A stretch of DNA of 64,000 nt from Timonella corticicola (GCF_042683685.1 NZ_JBHUOP010000002.1:62001-126000); one strand, 5' to 3'; numbered from the stretch's first letter, positions 1 to 9,304 are shown. Numbers and translations are program-made. The notes: a model not told the origin generated them from the letters alone.

Positions 1-151
1 CCGCTTTGTTCGGTGTGCCGCGCAACCAGATGGTCACTTTCGGCCTCCGAGAAACACGCGGTCAAAGCTTGGTCACGAAACATAATGCCGACGTAGCAAC
101 TTACTGCTTGCATATCCACACCTATTTTCACCATCGCATCGATCTCGTGGG
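1..151. other. Left-edge sequence, no gene supported
   Basis: A short plus-strand frame stays open from position 3 to a stop at 147-149, but its translation resembles no family I know and has no visible start. The stretch lies directly downstream of nrdF. No clear terminator hairpin is seen. Confidence 0.3.
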
Positions 152-1129
152 TTAGAAGTCCCAGTCCTCGTCCTCGGTGACCACTGCCTTACCGATCACG
201 TAGGACGAGCCCGAGCCCGAGAAGAAGTCGTGGTTCTCGTCCGCGTTCGGTGAGAGTGCGGAAAGGATCGCAGGGTTGACGTCGGTTTCGTCCTTGGGGA
301 ACAAACCTTCGTAGCCGAGGTTGAGCAGCGCCTTGTTGGCGTTGTAGCGCAGGAATTTCTTGACGTCCTCGGTCAGGCCAACGCCGTCGTAGAGGGACTC
401 GGTGTAGGCAACTTCGTTGTCGTACAGCTCGAACAGCAGGTCGAACGTGTACGCCTTGATCTCGTCACGGCGCTCCTGGGTTTCCTTTTCAAGGCCCTTT
501 TGGAACTTGTACCCGATGTAGTAGCCGTGCACTGCCTCGTCACGAATGATCAGGCGGATCAGGTCTGCGGTATTGGTGAGCTTGGCGTGGCTCGACCAGT
601 ACATGGGCAGATAGAAACCGGAGTAGAACAGGAACGACTCAAGCAGCGTGGAGGCAACCTTGCGCTTGAGTGGGTCGTCTCCGCGATAGTACTCGAGAAC
701 GATCTCTGCCTTTTTCTGCAGGTAAGGGTTCTCCTCGGACCAGCGGAAGGCATCGTCGATCTCCTGGGTGGAAATCAGGGTGGAGAAGATCGAGGAGTAG
801 GACTTTGCGTGCACGGACTCCATGAACGCGATGTTGGTGTAGACGGCTTCCTCGTGTGGAGTCAGAGCGTCTGGGATGAGCGAGACGGCACCAACGGTTC
901 CCTGGATCGTGTCGAGCAGGGTCAGCCCGGTGAACACGCGGGTGGTGAGTTGTTGCTCCTGCGGGGTCAGGGTGTTCCACGACTGGATGTCGTTGGATAC
1001 GGGTACCTTTTCCGGTAGCCAGAAGTTACCGACGAGCCGGTCCCAGACCTCAAGGTCCTTTTCGTCCTCGATGCGGTTCCAGTTGATCGCCGAGACACGG
1101 TCGATCAGCTTGATCTTTCCGGTGGACAT
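152..1129 (-). CDS. nrdF: Class Ib ribonucleotide reductase, beta subunit
   Basis: Small (radical-generating) subunit of the aerobic class Ib ribonucleotide reductase, which supplies dNTPs in the cytoplasm together with NrdE. The 325-residue product shows the dimetal-carboxylate motifs HEEAVYTNIAFMESVHAKSY and IRDEAVHGYYIGYKF, and the acidic DEDWDF tail typical of NrdF, through which the small subunit docks on the large one. I take the ATG at 1129 because AGGGAGA sits a few bases before it; a start at 1156 would add nine residues without a better ribosome site. It is the last gene of nrdH-nrdE-nrdF. The family uses a Mn2 or Fe2 tyrosyl-radical cofactor; Mn loading normally needs NrdI, which is not encoded here. 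Confidence 0.97.
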   Translation of the reverse strand: MSTGKIKLIDRVSAINWNRIEDEKDLEVWDRLVGNFWLPEKVPVSNDIQSWNTLTPQEQQLTTRVFTGLTLLDTIQGTVGAVSLIPDALTPHEEAVYTNIAFMESVHAKSYSSIFSTLISTQEIDDAFRWSEENPYLQKKAEIVLEYYRGDDPLKRKVASTLLESFLFYSGFYLPMYWSSHAKLTNTADLIRLIIRDEAVHGYYIGYKFQKGLEKETQERRDEIKAYTFDLLFELYDNEVAYTESLYDGVGLTEDVKKFLRYNANKALLNLGYEGLFPKDETDVNPAILSALSPNADENHDFFSGSGSSYVIGKAVVTEDEDWDF

Positions 1130-1299
1130 TGCTTCTCCCTTTGATGCGGGTCCCACGTCTCATCAGGCCTGAACTGGCTGGTGAGCGGTTCCCTGAGATA
1201 GTACGAGAGCGCATGCCTAAGGCTCTGCGCCAAATCAATCGCTGGATAAATTCTATGGAGTACCACTGGTGCTGCGCCAATAGGTGCAGCGATGCAGGT

Positions 1300-1343
1300 A
1301 TGGGCGTTCACACATGCAGTCAACCTGCCGGGTGAACGCCCAT
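1300..1343. promoter_or_regulatory. Intercistronic stem-loop between nrdE and nrdF
   Basis: Perfect 11-bp inverted repeat, ATGGGCGTTCA (1300-1310) and TGAACGCCCAT (1333-1343), with a 22-base loop that can form an inner GCAG/CTGC stem. It lies just after the nrdE stop and has no T-run on the minus strand, so partial termination or mRNA processing that sets the NrdE:NrdF ratio is more likely than full termination. The role is inferred. Confidence 0.55.
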
Positions 1344-1354
1344 CCTCGTCATGT

Positions 1355-3505
1355 CTAGAGCATGCAGGAAACGCAGCCCTCGACCTCAGTACCCTCGAGA
1401 GCCATCTGGCGGACTCGAATGTAGTACAGGGTCTTGATGCCCTTGCGCCATGCGTAGATCTGCGCGCGGTTTACATCGCGGGTGGTCGCGGTGTCCTTGA
1501 AGAACAGCGTGAGCGAGAGGCCCTGGTCGATGTGTTCGGTTGCAGCGGCATACGTGTCGATGATCTTCTCGTAGCCGATCTCGTATGCGTCCTCGTAATA
1601 TTCGAGGTTCTCGTTGGTGAGGAATGGTGCCGGGTAGTAAACGCGCCCGAGCTTGCCTTCCTTACGGATCTCGATCTTCGAGGCCACTGGGTGGATCGAG
1701 GAGGTCGAGTTGTTGATGTAGGAGATCGAACCGGTTGGTGGAACGGCCTGGAGGTTCTGGTTGTAGATACCGTGCTCCATGACCGAGGCTTTGAGTTCAC
1801 GCCAGTCGTCCTGGGTAGGGATGACAACGCCAGCCTCTTCAAACAGCGAACGCACGCGCGCTGTCTTCGGCTCCCAGGTCTTCTCGGTGTACTTGTCAAA
1901 GTATTCACCGGTTGCGTACTTGGATGTCTCGAAGTTGAAGAACTTGGTGCCGCGCTCGATCGCAAGACGGTTCGATGCACGAATAGCGTGGTAGGCGACG
2001 GTGTAGAAGTAGATCGAGGTGAAGTCGATGCCTTCTTCGGAACCGTAGTGCACGCGCTCACGGGCCAGGTAGCCGTGCAGGTTCATCTGGCCCAGACCGA
2101 TCGCGTGGCCGAGATCGTTTGCACGGCGGATCGATGGCACCGAATCGATTGCCGTCTGGTCGGCAACTGCGGTCAATGCACGGATGGCAACCTCAACGGT
2201 CTGGCCGAAGTCGGTTGAGTCCATGGTCTTCGCGATGTTGAGCGAGCCAAGGTTGCACGAGATGTCACGGCCGATGTGGTCGTAGGACAGGTCTGCGTTG
2301 TAGGTCGATGGGGTCGATACCTGAAGGATCTCCGAGCACAGGTTCGAGTGCGTGATCCGACCTTCAATTGGGTTGGCACGGTTCACGGTGTCCTCGTACA
2401 TGATGTACGGGTAGCCTGACTCGAACTGCAGTTCAGCGAGGGTCTGGAAGAACTCGCGTGCATTGATCTTGGTCTTCTTGATGCGTGCGTCGTCTACCAT
2501 TTCGTCATACTTCTCCGAGACGGAGATGTCTGCGAATGGTTTGCCGTAGATGCGTTCAACGTCGTATGGCGAGAACAGGTACATGTCCTCATTCTTCTTG
2601 GCCAACTCGAACGTGATGTCCGGGATGACTACACCGAGCGAGAGGGTCTTGATGCGGATCTTCTCGTCTGCGTTCTCACGCTTGGTGTCGAGGAAGCGCA
2701 TGATGTCTGGGTGGTGTGCGTGTAGGTACACGGCTCCGGCACCCTGACGTGCGCCAAGCTGGTTCGCGTAGGAGAACGAGTCCTCGAGGAGCTTCATCAC
2801 GGGGATAACACCGGAGGACTGGTTTTCGATGTGCTTGATGGGCGCACCGAGTTCACGCAGGTTGGACAGCAGGAGCGCCACGCCGCCGCCGCGCTTGGAG
2901 AGTTGCAGTGCGGAGTTGATACCGCGGGCGATCGACTCCATGTTGTCTTCGAGGCGCAGCAGGAAGCAGGACACGGGCTCACCGCGCTGTGCCTTACCGG
3001 AGTTCAGGAAGGTTGGCGTTGCTGGCTGGAAGCGACCCTCGATGATTTCCTCAACGATGTTGAGCGCGAACTGCTCGTCCCCATCGGCCAGGGTGAGGGC
3101 GACCATGGAGACGCGGTCTTCGAACCGTTCGAGGTAGCGCTTACCATCGAAGGTCTTCAGGGTGTATGAGGTGTAGTACTTGAATGCGCCAAGGAAGGTC
3201 TCAAAGCGGAACTTCTTGGAGTATGCGAAGTCAAACAGCGACTTGATGAACGCACGGTCGTATTTCTCCAGCACGGCCGGGTCGTAATACTTGTTCTCGA
3301 TGAGGTAGTCGAGCTTCTCATCAAGGGAATGGAAGAACACGGTGTTCTGGTTGACATGCTGCAGGAAGTAGGCGCGTGCCGCTTCCTTGTCCTTGTCGAA
3401 CTGGATTTTTCCGTCCGGTCCATACAGGTTCAGCATCGCGTTGAGAGCGTGGTAGTCCAGCTCGGTGGTGTTGCTGATCTCGACTGACGTAGTCAAATGA
3501 CTCAT
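1355..3505 (-). CDS. nrdE: Class Ib ribonucleotide reductase, alpha subunit
   Basis: Catalytic subunit that reduces ribonucleoside diphosphates. Visible motifs are NLCSEILQVSTPSTYN and ISCNLGSLNIA around the active site, the finger-loop region with NSTSSIHPVASKIEIR, and the C-terminal redox pair in EGCVSCML, which is re-reduced by NrdH. Length of about 716 residues fits NrdE; it lacks the N-terminal ATP cone of NrdA, as class Ib enzymes do. Start choice is uncertain: the ATG at 3505 directly abuts AGAGG, whereas a TTG at 3496 (fourth codon) would have that AGAGG nine bases upstream. A 235-base spacer separates it from nrdH, where nrdI is often found in relatives; nothing like nrdI is there. 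Confidence 0.96.
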   Translation of the reverse strand: MSHLTTSVEISNTTELDYHALNAMLNLYGPDGKIQFDKDKEAARAYFLQHVNQNTVFFHSLDEKLDYLIENKYYDPAVLEKYDRAFIKSLFDFAYSKKFRFETFLGAFKYYTSYTLKTFDGKRYLERFEDRVSMVALTLADGDEQFALNIVEEIIEGRFQPATPTFLNSGKAQRGEPVSCFLLRLEDNMESIARGINSALQLSKRGGGVALLLSNLRELGAPIKHIENQSSGVIPVMKLLEDSFSYANQLGARQGAGAVYLHAHHPDIMRFLDTKRENADEKIRIKTLSLGVVIPDITFELAKKNEDMYLFSPYDVERIYGKPFADISVSEKYDEMVDDARIKKTKINAREFFQTLAELQFESGYPYIMYEDTVNRANPIEGRITHSNLCSEILQVSTPSTYNADLSYDHIGRDISCNLGSLNIAKTMDSTDFGQTVEVAIRALTAVADQTAIDSVPSIRRANDLGHAIGLGQMNLHGYLARERVHYGSEEGIDFTSIYFYTVAYHAIRASNRLAIERGTKFFNFETSKYATGEYFDKYTEKTWEPKTARVRSLFEEAGVVIPTQDDWRELKASVMEHGIYNQNLQAVPPTGSISYINNSTSSIHPVASKIEIRKEGKLGRVYYPAPFLTNENLEYYEDAYEIGYEKIIDTYAAATEHIDQGLSLTLFFKDTATTRDVNRAQIYAWRKGIKTLYYIRVRQMALEGTEVEGCVSCML

Positions 3506-3740
3506 CCTCTTAAGCGGGTGCGGTGCGACCGTAAGCCTCATCAACTGGTGGGGTTCGGTTCGCTTAGGTGGTGGGTTGTAGCGGCCCAAGAATCGGGCCT
3601 ACGGCGCGGCATCCGTGGATGCGATGCCCGTGGCACGCCTTTGTCCCAGCGGTCATCGCGCTGCCATGGTCTGTCACCATGGGCGATGCCTCACGCTGGC
3701 CCCCAGCGTTGAGCACAGGGGCCAGCAGGGTTGTCTGGGA

Positions 3741-3983
3741 TTAGACGGCTGCTGCAACCTTGGTTGCAAGACGTGCGATTGCGTCTGGACGGAAGCCCGA
3801 CCAGTGCTCGTCTTCGGTGACCACTACAGGCGCCTGCATGTGTCCGAGGGAGCGGACGAGTTCCATTGCCTCTGGATCCTGCATGAGGTCCACAACGGTG
3901 TACTCGATACCCTTCTTGTCGAGCGCGCGGTACGTCGCATCGCACTGGACACACTGTGGCTTGCTGTAGACGGTGACACTCAT
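3741..3983 (-). CDS. nrdH: NrdH-redoxin (glutaredoxin-like)
   Basis: Small 80-residue thioredoxin-fold electron donor for NrdEF, reduced by thioredoxin reductase in the family. The redox motif CVQC at residues 11-14 is the NrdH type, and the C-terminal half carries the conserved WSGFRPD segment. The ATG has GAGGAG six bases upstream. It is the first gene of nrdH-nrdE-nrdF, and the NrdR boxes about 120-160 bases upstream indicate that it opens the operon. Confidence 0.95.
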   Translation of the reverse strand: MSVTVYSKPQCVQCDATYRALDKKGIEYTVVDLMQDPEAMELVRSLGHMQAPVVVTEDEHWSGFRPDAIARLATKVAAAV

Positions 3984-4100
3984 CTGTGCTCCTCAAAATG
4001 TGGGGTTTGAATACAGGATTTGCGGCTTGCAGACGTAACTACAGTGATGTGGTTACGTGCCCGTAAGTCTCTTGCTGTCAACCTGCTCGGTGACGTGAAA

Positions 4101-4147
4101 CCACTATACCTAGTTGGGAGCCAATCAAAAGCCCCTATACCTAGTGT
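4101..4147. promoter_or_regulatory. Tandem NrdR boxes upstream of nrdH
   Basis: Two near-identical 16-bp sites (4101-4116 and 4132-4147) share the core CTATACCTAG. The cores start at 4104 and 4135, 31 bp apart, about three helical turns. NrdR boxes are known to occur as pairs 30-33 bp apart with a CTATATATAG-like core. They should let the zinc-finger/ATP-cone repressor NrdR repress nrdHEF when dATP is high. The nrdR gene is outside the window. Confidence 0.8.
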
Positions 4148-4185
4148 CTGGATGCCGCGAACACCACAACAGGAAAATTTGACAC

Positions 4186-4205
4186 TGTGGATGAACTGTG
4201 GAGAA
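4186..4205 (-). promoter_or_regulatory. Pair of DnaA-box-like sequences
   Basis: TGTGGATGA (4186-4194) and TGTGGAGAA (4197-4205) each differ by one base from the reverse complement of the DnaA box TTATCCACA. They lie about 40 bases upstream of the NrdR boxes. DnaA binding would couple nrd expression to replication, as known for nrdAB of E. coli; that role here is inference. Confidence 0.4.
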
Positions 4206-4648
4206 CTCCCGTGGTCAAGTCTCCGTGGATCGATAGAAGGACTCATCCCATCTTTACCTCCTGAGGGTTAACGTCGCGCGGGTAGATTTTCATCCTCCCA
4301 GTACCCTCTGACATTCGAACTTGAAACCCTTGAGAACATCCGGTTCCCAGGCGCACTGCCCGCCAGGCGAGACAGCTACAAGTCCACGATCCGACCCAAA
4401 ACGCTCACGGCCTCAGCAGCTTTTAACCTCCGCATAATGCCCCGCACCCCTCCACATCGGATGACGGAAGGTTGTCCACAATCGGTGGATAACCCTCGAA
4501 ATTTCGTAAGGGATTGGAGCGGGTGAAATACGCCATACGGCGTGTCGCTCATACCGTCTCAAGACACAAGATCTAGTGGGCACCGCATAATCCGAACACA
4601 CTACCTTGCTATCGGATACTTCTTATGTGAGAGCGCCATAGACACGAA
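4206..4648. other. Gene-free spacer between nrd promoter and GH2 gene
   Basis: No reading frame here looks like a real protein, and I could not match the sequence to tmRNA, RNase P RNA or a tRNA. Apart from the DnaA boxes at 4472-4492 I see no defined element. The length (over 400 bases) leaves room for an unrecognised small RNA. Confidence 0.3.
4472..4492. promoter_or_regulatory. Inverted pair of DnaA boxes
   Basis: TTGTCCACA (4472-4480) is a perfect GC-genome DnaA box. GGTGGATAA (4484-4492) is the complement of TTATCCACC. The two face each other with three bases between them, in the gene-free stretch between nrdH and the beta-mannosidase gene. Confidence 0.45.
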
Positions 4649-4692
4649 AAGCGTGGAGTAGTGCGCCATTCTAGGCACGCTACCCCACGCTT
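4649..4692. terminator. Stem-loop downstream of the beta-mannosidase gene
   Basis: AAGCGTGG (4649-4656) pairs with CCACGCTT (4685-4692), and the inner part of both arms pairs imperfectly. It lies about 150 bases past the stop of the minus-strand GH2 gene and is the only hairpin before the nrd regulatory region, so it probably ends that transcript. There is no strong T-run. Confidence 0.45.
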
Positions 4693-4841
4693 CGGTTACC
4701 AGCCCCGTACGTCAGTCACAGTGCCCTCAGCGCCCGCCCATATTCGATGAGGCAGCAATGATCCGAGGGCACCGACACGATCAGAGCATCCGGACCCTTT
4801 TCGCCCCATCGAGGCGGCGGCATCGTAGAGACTTGCCAGGT

Positions 4842-7643
4842 TCAGACCCGAATCGTATTGATTGCTCGCACCAGCACGTGCTCACGTTCTGGGTCGGCCA
4901 GAGCCTCCTGCACAGCAGCAAGCACATCGTTCGTTGCCAGTTCCTCAAAACCTTGGACAGCACCCGTAGCCCCAGCCGCATAGGGTTGAAGCACGAACTC
5001 GGCCTCTTCTCCTGCGAGCAGGGTCACGAGTTGGTCATTCACTGTCAGACTAGGGTGGATTCGGTCCGCCATAATGGCCAGATCAGCCGCGAGCCCAGTC
5101 GCACGAACAGCAACCACAACCTGCCCGTCGCGTTCGAAAGCGGAAGCCTCGAACGGGTGTGGCTCAAGTGCGAGGTTTTTGAACTCCTCGAAGTAGTACA
5201 GGGCGCGTTCACCGTCAAGATTGGCGACGAGCACTTCAGTTCCAGCATCATCCACCGCTAGGAGGTTGGCTGGCACGGTCACGCGGGCCACGGCCCGCGC
5301 GTCAGCAGTAACCGCAACGCGTTCGGTTGCCAGCAGGTCCCCCGCAAAGGTCGTGCGCGTGAACTCGACGTCGCCGCTCCACGATTCGTCGGTGTCGTTG
5401 TGCACGAACAGATTGACCTCGCCGAGCGCGCCGCGCCCGTGCGGCAGGTCTTCGCCGAATCCAGCGCCAAGGGCCGCAGGCACCGCACCGGCACCAGCCC
5501 CCACCACTGGCCCAATACCCGCAGCAGCACGGTGTAGTGCAGAATCATCCGCCCCTGAACGAGCCACTCCGGAGCCAGGCACACCAGAGTTAGCCACTCC
5601 GGCAGCCGCCCCAACGCCATGCTCCCCAGCCGAAACCACGCGCGCGTCAGTAGAGGCAGCCCGTGGTTTGAACGTCAGCAGCCGTGGCGCATGCGCATGC
5701 TTGAGCGCATGGAACAGTGGTTTTTCGCGTCCGTCTCCATCCACCGCAGCCCAGGAGGTGACGGGCCAACAGTCGTTGAGCTGCCACACCACGGTTCCCG
5801 CGGTGTAGGGCCAAAAGCTGCGGAAGTGTTCGATGCCGAAACTCACCGAGTGAGCCTGCGCCAACTGCGTGACCCAGTTCCATTCCTCGAAGTCTTGTGG
5901 CATGGGCAGGTGCGGCGCGGCGCCCTTGTCGAGTTTGATGTTTCCGTCACCTGCCTTTTGGTGCAGCAGGAATTCGGCGGATTCCTGGGAGCGCCCCGAT
6001 GGCGAAATCGACCGCGTCAGGGTCGACCAGGTTGGCGGGCCTTGGTGGCCGAACTCGGAGCAGAACCGCGGCACGTACTCAAGGTGGGTCAGGTAGTCCT
6101 GACGGTTCCACACGTCCCATTCGTGGCGGGTTCCGTGGTGCTGGTCGTTGGGGTGTGCCTGCGTGGTGCCGCCTTCGAGTTCCGCCGTGAACCCCGGCGA
6201 GTAGGGGCTGCCGTCGCAGTAGGGGCGGGTTGGATCGAGTTCGGCGAGAACGGAGCGGAACAGGTCGGTGTAGAGCCCAAGTCCCCAGGTGCGTCCTTCG
6301 AGGTCTTTTGGCCAGCCCCAGTCCATGAAACCCCAGAGGTTTTCGTTGCCGCCGTTCCAGATCACGAGCGAGGCATGCGAGCTCAGGCGTGCCACGTTGT
6401 CTCGCGCCTCGGCCTCGAACTCTTGCCAGAACGGGGCCTCTTCGGGGTAGGCGGCGCAGGCGAGCAGGAAGTCCTGCCACACGAGGATGCCACGTTCATC
6501 GCACACGTCGTAGAAGTCGTCGGTCTCGTAGATTCCGCCGCCCCACACGCGCAACAGGTTCATGTTGGCCGCGAGCGCCTGATCGGCCCGGGCTTCGAGG
6601 TGTTCGCGGGTGATGCGGGTCAAGAGGTGGTCGTTGGGAATCCAGTTGGCGCCCTTGACGAAGATGTCGCGCCCGTTGATCCGCAGGGTGAAGGGGGTCC
6701 CGTACTGGTCGGGTTGGGTGTTCAGTTCGACGGTGCGGAACCCGATGCGCCGCTCATATCGGCCCATTTCTGCGGCGTGGTTGTGCAGAGTGACGGTGAG
6801 GTCGCTCAGCGGGTGTTCGCCGTAACCGACCGGCCACCAGAGTGGCGCTTCGGGCACTTCGATGACGATGACGGCTGTGGGCGCGCCGAGCGCGACCGAG
6901 ACGGTCGCTTTAACCGGCTGGTGACCACCGCTGATCTGGGCGTGCAGGGTGACGGCTGGGTGTTCGTCGTCAATGTGTGGTGCCCTCCAGTCGAGGTCCA
7001 GATGGACCTTGACGCGGCCAGTGCCGTCCTCTAAGACGGTGACAAGCGTACGGGTTTGCGTGGCGCGCACAACGCGCCAGCGCTCGAGGCGCACCTGCTT
7101 CCAGATCCCGACTGTTTGCAGGTCTGGCCCCCAGTCCCAGCCGAATGAGCAGGCCATTTTGCGCACCATGTTCATGGGGTTTTCGTAGCTGCGGGGCCGG
7201 TGTCCGAGTTGTTTTTCTTGGTCCCAGGCGTATTCGATTGCCGACGAGAACTCGATTTCCAGCACGTTGTCACCTTCGCGTAGTGCGTGGGTGACGTCGA
7301 AGCGGTAGGTGCGGTGCTGGTTGTAGGTGCGGGCGAGTTCGGTGCCGTTGAGGACGATGCGGGCTACGGTGTCGAGCCCGTCGAAGGTGAGGTCGGCGTG
7401 CTCACCTGGGGCGAGCGGCGCCGCGGTGAAGCGGGTCGTGTACCGCCAGGCGCTGGTGTGCAGCCATTGGAGCGCGTTCTCCTCCATCCCGAGGTAGGGA
7501 TCGTTGATGAGGTTCGAGGCGAGCAGGTCGGTGTGGATGGAGCCTGGGACCTGGGCTGGGATGTCGCGGTCAGCGATGTGCGCAGGAATGTCTCCGGAGA
7601 GAGCGCGTGAGGTCCAGCCAGAATCAAGGATTTCGGTGATCAT
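4842..7643 (-). CDS. GH2 beta-mannosidase
   Basis: Cytoplasmic exo-beta-mannosidase that removes terminal mannose from beta-mannosides such as manno- or glucomanno-oligosaccharides. The 933-residue product has no signal peptide and the GH2 order of sugar-binding domain, immunoglobulin-like domain and TIM barrel. Glu434 in WNGGNENLWGF fits the acid/base and Glu530 in FCSEFGHQG the nucleophile; the N-terminus (QVPGSIHTDLL) is that of beta-mannosidases, not LacZ. GGAAG lies five bases before the ATG. Residues about 665-740 are an odd Gly/Ala/Val-rich low-complexity stretch between the barrel and the C-terminal beta domain. It is divergent from a ROK regulator, an esterase and a sugar isomerase, which suggests one mannoside pathway. 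Substrate is inferred from family. Confidence 0.92.
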   Translation of the reverse strand: MITEILDSGWTSRALSGDIPAHIADRDIPAQVPGSIHTDLLASNLINDPYLGMEENALQWLHTSAWRYTTRFTAAPLAPGEHADLTFDGLDTVARIVLNGTELARTYNQHRTYRFDVTHALREGDNVLEIEFSSAIEYAWDQEKQLGHRPRSYENPMNMVRKMACSFGWDWGPDLQTVGIWKQVRLERWRVVRATQTRTLVTVLEDGTGRVKVHLDLDWRAPHIDDEHPAVTLHAQISGGHQPVKATVSVALGAPTAVIVIEVPEAPLWWPVGYGEHPLSDLTVTLHNHAAEMGRYERRIGFRTVELNTQPDQYGTPFTLRINGRDIFVKGANWIPNDHLLTRITREHLEARADQALAANMNLLRVWGGGIYETDDFYDVCDERGILVWQDFLLACAAYPEEAPFWQEFEAEARDNVARLSSHASLVIWNGGNENLWGFMDWGWPKDLEGRTWGLGLYTDLFRSVLAELDPTRPYCDGSPYSPGFTAELEGGTTQAHPNDQHHGTRHEWDVWNRQDYLTHLEYVPRFCSEFGHQGPPTWSTLTRSISPSGRSQESAEFLLHQKAGDGNIKLDKGAAPHLPMPQDFEEWNWVTQLAQAHSVSFGIEHFRSFWPYTAGTVVWQLNDCWPVTSWAAVDGDGREKPLFHALKHAHAPRLLTFKPRAASTDARVVSAGEHGVGAAAGVANSGVPGSGVARSGADDSALHRAAAGIGPVVGAGAGAVPAALGAGFGEDLPHGRGALGEVNLFVHNDTDESWSGDVEFTRTTFAGDLLATERVAVTADARAVARVTVPANLLAVDDAGTEVLVANLDGERALYYFEEFKNLALEPHPFEASAFERDGQVVVAVRATGLAADLAIMADRIHPSLTVNDQLVTLLAGEEAEFVLQPYAAGATGAVQGFEELATNDVLAAVQEALADPEREHVLVRAINTIRV

Positions 7644-7898
7644 GTGTACTTCCAGTGTCGTGTAACCGGGGTGTCCAGGGATAAGACGGAATTGCCCGTG
7701 ATGGTGTAGAGGTACGCGGGGATCGCCGTGCCATGCTCGGTATCGACACTGGGCGCGGGTCGTACGTGGTGGCCTGCGGGAAATGGACCGCAGGCCTGGA
7801 CGCTGTGTCGAAGGGCGCGACTAGTTCGACCCTATCGCAACCTGAGACGATCAACGCGCTGGCGGGGGACCATGATCTTCACGAAGCCATGGACTATC

Positions 7899-7911
7899 TT
7901 AAGCAACTTAA
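7899..7911. promoter_or_regulatory. Candidate ROK operator in divergent promoter region
   Basis: Palindrome TTAAG-CAA-CTTAA (5-3-5) in the 371-base region between the divergent GH2 and ROK genes. It is about 100 bases before the ROK start and 255 before the GH2 start. AT-rich palindromes of this type are bound by ROK repressors, so autoregulation is plausible. No second copy was found in the window. The rest of the spacer shows nothing I recognise. Confidence 0.35.
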
Positions 7912-8014
7912 CTAAGGTTGGCAATGGTGCGGCAACCCGAGCCTCAACCACCTGCTTTAAACACCTCACGGCGATAGACTTACCCCATGTCAACCTTCAG
8001 AAAAAGAGAGCCTC

Positions 8015-9304
8015 GTGAGTGCTTCACACCCACCTCATCCGCCCACCGGTAGCACATCGGTCATCCTTGACGCGATCCGCGCCGCGGGAACGATCTCGCG
8101 CATTGGAATCTCCAATGTCACGGGTCTGACAGGCGCAACCGTGTCAACCGCGGTTCGCCGACTCATCGACGACGGACTCGTGCTTGAGGTAGGGCGCGCC
8201 GAGTCCACCGGTGGAAAACCCCGGGTGTTGTTGCAGCTCAACGCAGACGCCTACTACGCGCTCGGAGTACATCTTGACCACGGCGCAATCACCTACGCCC
8301 TGACCGACCTTGCCGGGGCACCCATCTCAGGCATGACTCGCCCAGGTGCCGGCCAGGTCACCCCGCGTACCGTCGTGGAACGCATGAGTCACGAAGTCAC
8401 AGAACTCATCACCCAAGCGCAGGTAGACCGCGAACGTGTGCTCGGCATCGGGCTGGTCTCCCCCGGCCCACTGACCTCACAGACCGGCATGCACCTGACG
8501 CCACCGTTCATGCGTAGTTGGGAAGATTACCCTCTAGACAGCGAACTCTCACGGCTCTCCGGCTTTCCAGTCCTCCTCGAAAACGACGCAACAGCGGCTG
8601 CAATCGGAGAGTACTGGACCGGTGGAACCGAACGTGAAGGCTCGTTCGCTGCCCTCTACATGAGCACCGGAATCGGAGCTGGAATCCTGCTTTCCGGTTC
8701 ACCGCACCGAGGCGCCTCCGGAAACGCCGGGGAAATCGGACACATCTCCGCAAACGTCACAGGACCCAAGTGCTGGTGCGGTGCTCGCGGTTGCATCGAG
8801 TCCTACGGCGGCCCGGCGGCCCTCGTGACACGAGCACAGGAGCGCGGTCTGCTTCCAGGTATCGCCACGGGCCCGGATCCAGCCCTCGACACCGTAGCCG
8901 TGGACCAAACCTCAATCGCCGAGCAATTCGCGACTCTTGCCCAACTCTCCCGCTCCGGTGATGCGGCCGCAACCGAACTACTCGAAGAGTCGATCCCCTA
9001 CATCGCGCACGCCGCACACATCTTGGCCAACACCCTCGACCTACGCCTGCTCATGCTCAGCGGAACCAGTTTCGGAGCCGCAAGCCACATATACCTGCCC
9101 GCAATCCGCGAGGCGCTCGACAACTCCTTCTTCGCCCGAGACAACCACCCCGTCGAGGTGCGTGTCTCCCAGTCAGCCGACACGGCAGCAGCCATCGGAG
9201 GTGCCGCACTGGTGCTGCAATCCGAGTTTGTGCCCGAACGCTCCTCCACCCTTGCGAGCAAGGTACGCAAAACCGAGGACGTGAGCGAGCACCCCGCCCC
9301 CTAA
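8015..9304 (+). CDS. ROK-family transcriptional regulator
   Basis: Sugar-responsive DNA-binding regulator (NagC/XylR/Mlc type), 429 residues. Residues about 15-75 form a MarR-like winged helix (ISNVTGLTGATVSTAVRRL with wing STGGKPRV). The rest is the ROK sugar-kinase fold with the zinc site CWCGARGC at Cys253, Cys255 and Cys260, followed by IESYGG. It starts at GTG 8015 with AAAAAGAGAG upstream. Head-to-head with the GH2 beta-mannosidase and directly before the esterase and isomerase genes, it probably controls all of them. A sugar kinase is unlikely because of the helix-turn-helix. The inducer is unknown. Confidence 0.9.
   Translation: MSASHPPHPPTGSTSVILDAIRAAGTISRIGISNVTGLTGATVSTAVRRLIDDGLVLEVGRAESTGGKPRVLLQLNADAYYALGVHLDHGAITYALTDLAGAPISGMTRPGAGQVTPRTVVERMSHEVTELITQAQVDRERVLGIGLVSPGPLTSQTGMHLTPPFMRSWEDYPLDSELSRLSGFPVLLENDATAAAIGEYWTGGTEREGSFAALYMSTGIGAGILLSGSPHRGASGNAGEIGHISANVTGPKCWCGARGCIESYGGPAALVTRAQERGLLPGIATGPDPALDTVAVDQTSIAEQFATLAQLSRSGDAAATELLEESIPYIAHAAHILANTLDLRLLMLSGTSFGAASHIYLPAIREALDNSFFARDNHPVEVRVSQSADTAAAIGGAALVLQSEFVPERSSTLASKVRKTEDVSEHPAP

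Noticed and set aside
1292..2218. Plus-strand open frame of 308 codons
   Set aside because: Antisense to nrdE, without recognisable domain or start signal.
4206..4648. Structured RNA such as tmRNA, RNase P RNA or SRP RNA in the 0.44-kb gap
   Set aside because: None of the conserved sequence blocks of these RNAs was found on either strand.
5619..7034. Plus-strand open frame of 471 codons
   Set aside because: Antisense to the GH2 gene, whose catalytic residues and length are intact. No motif in the reverse frame.
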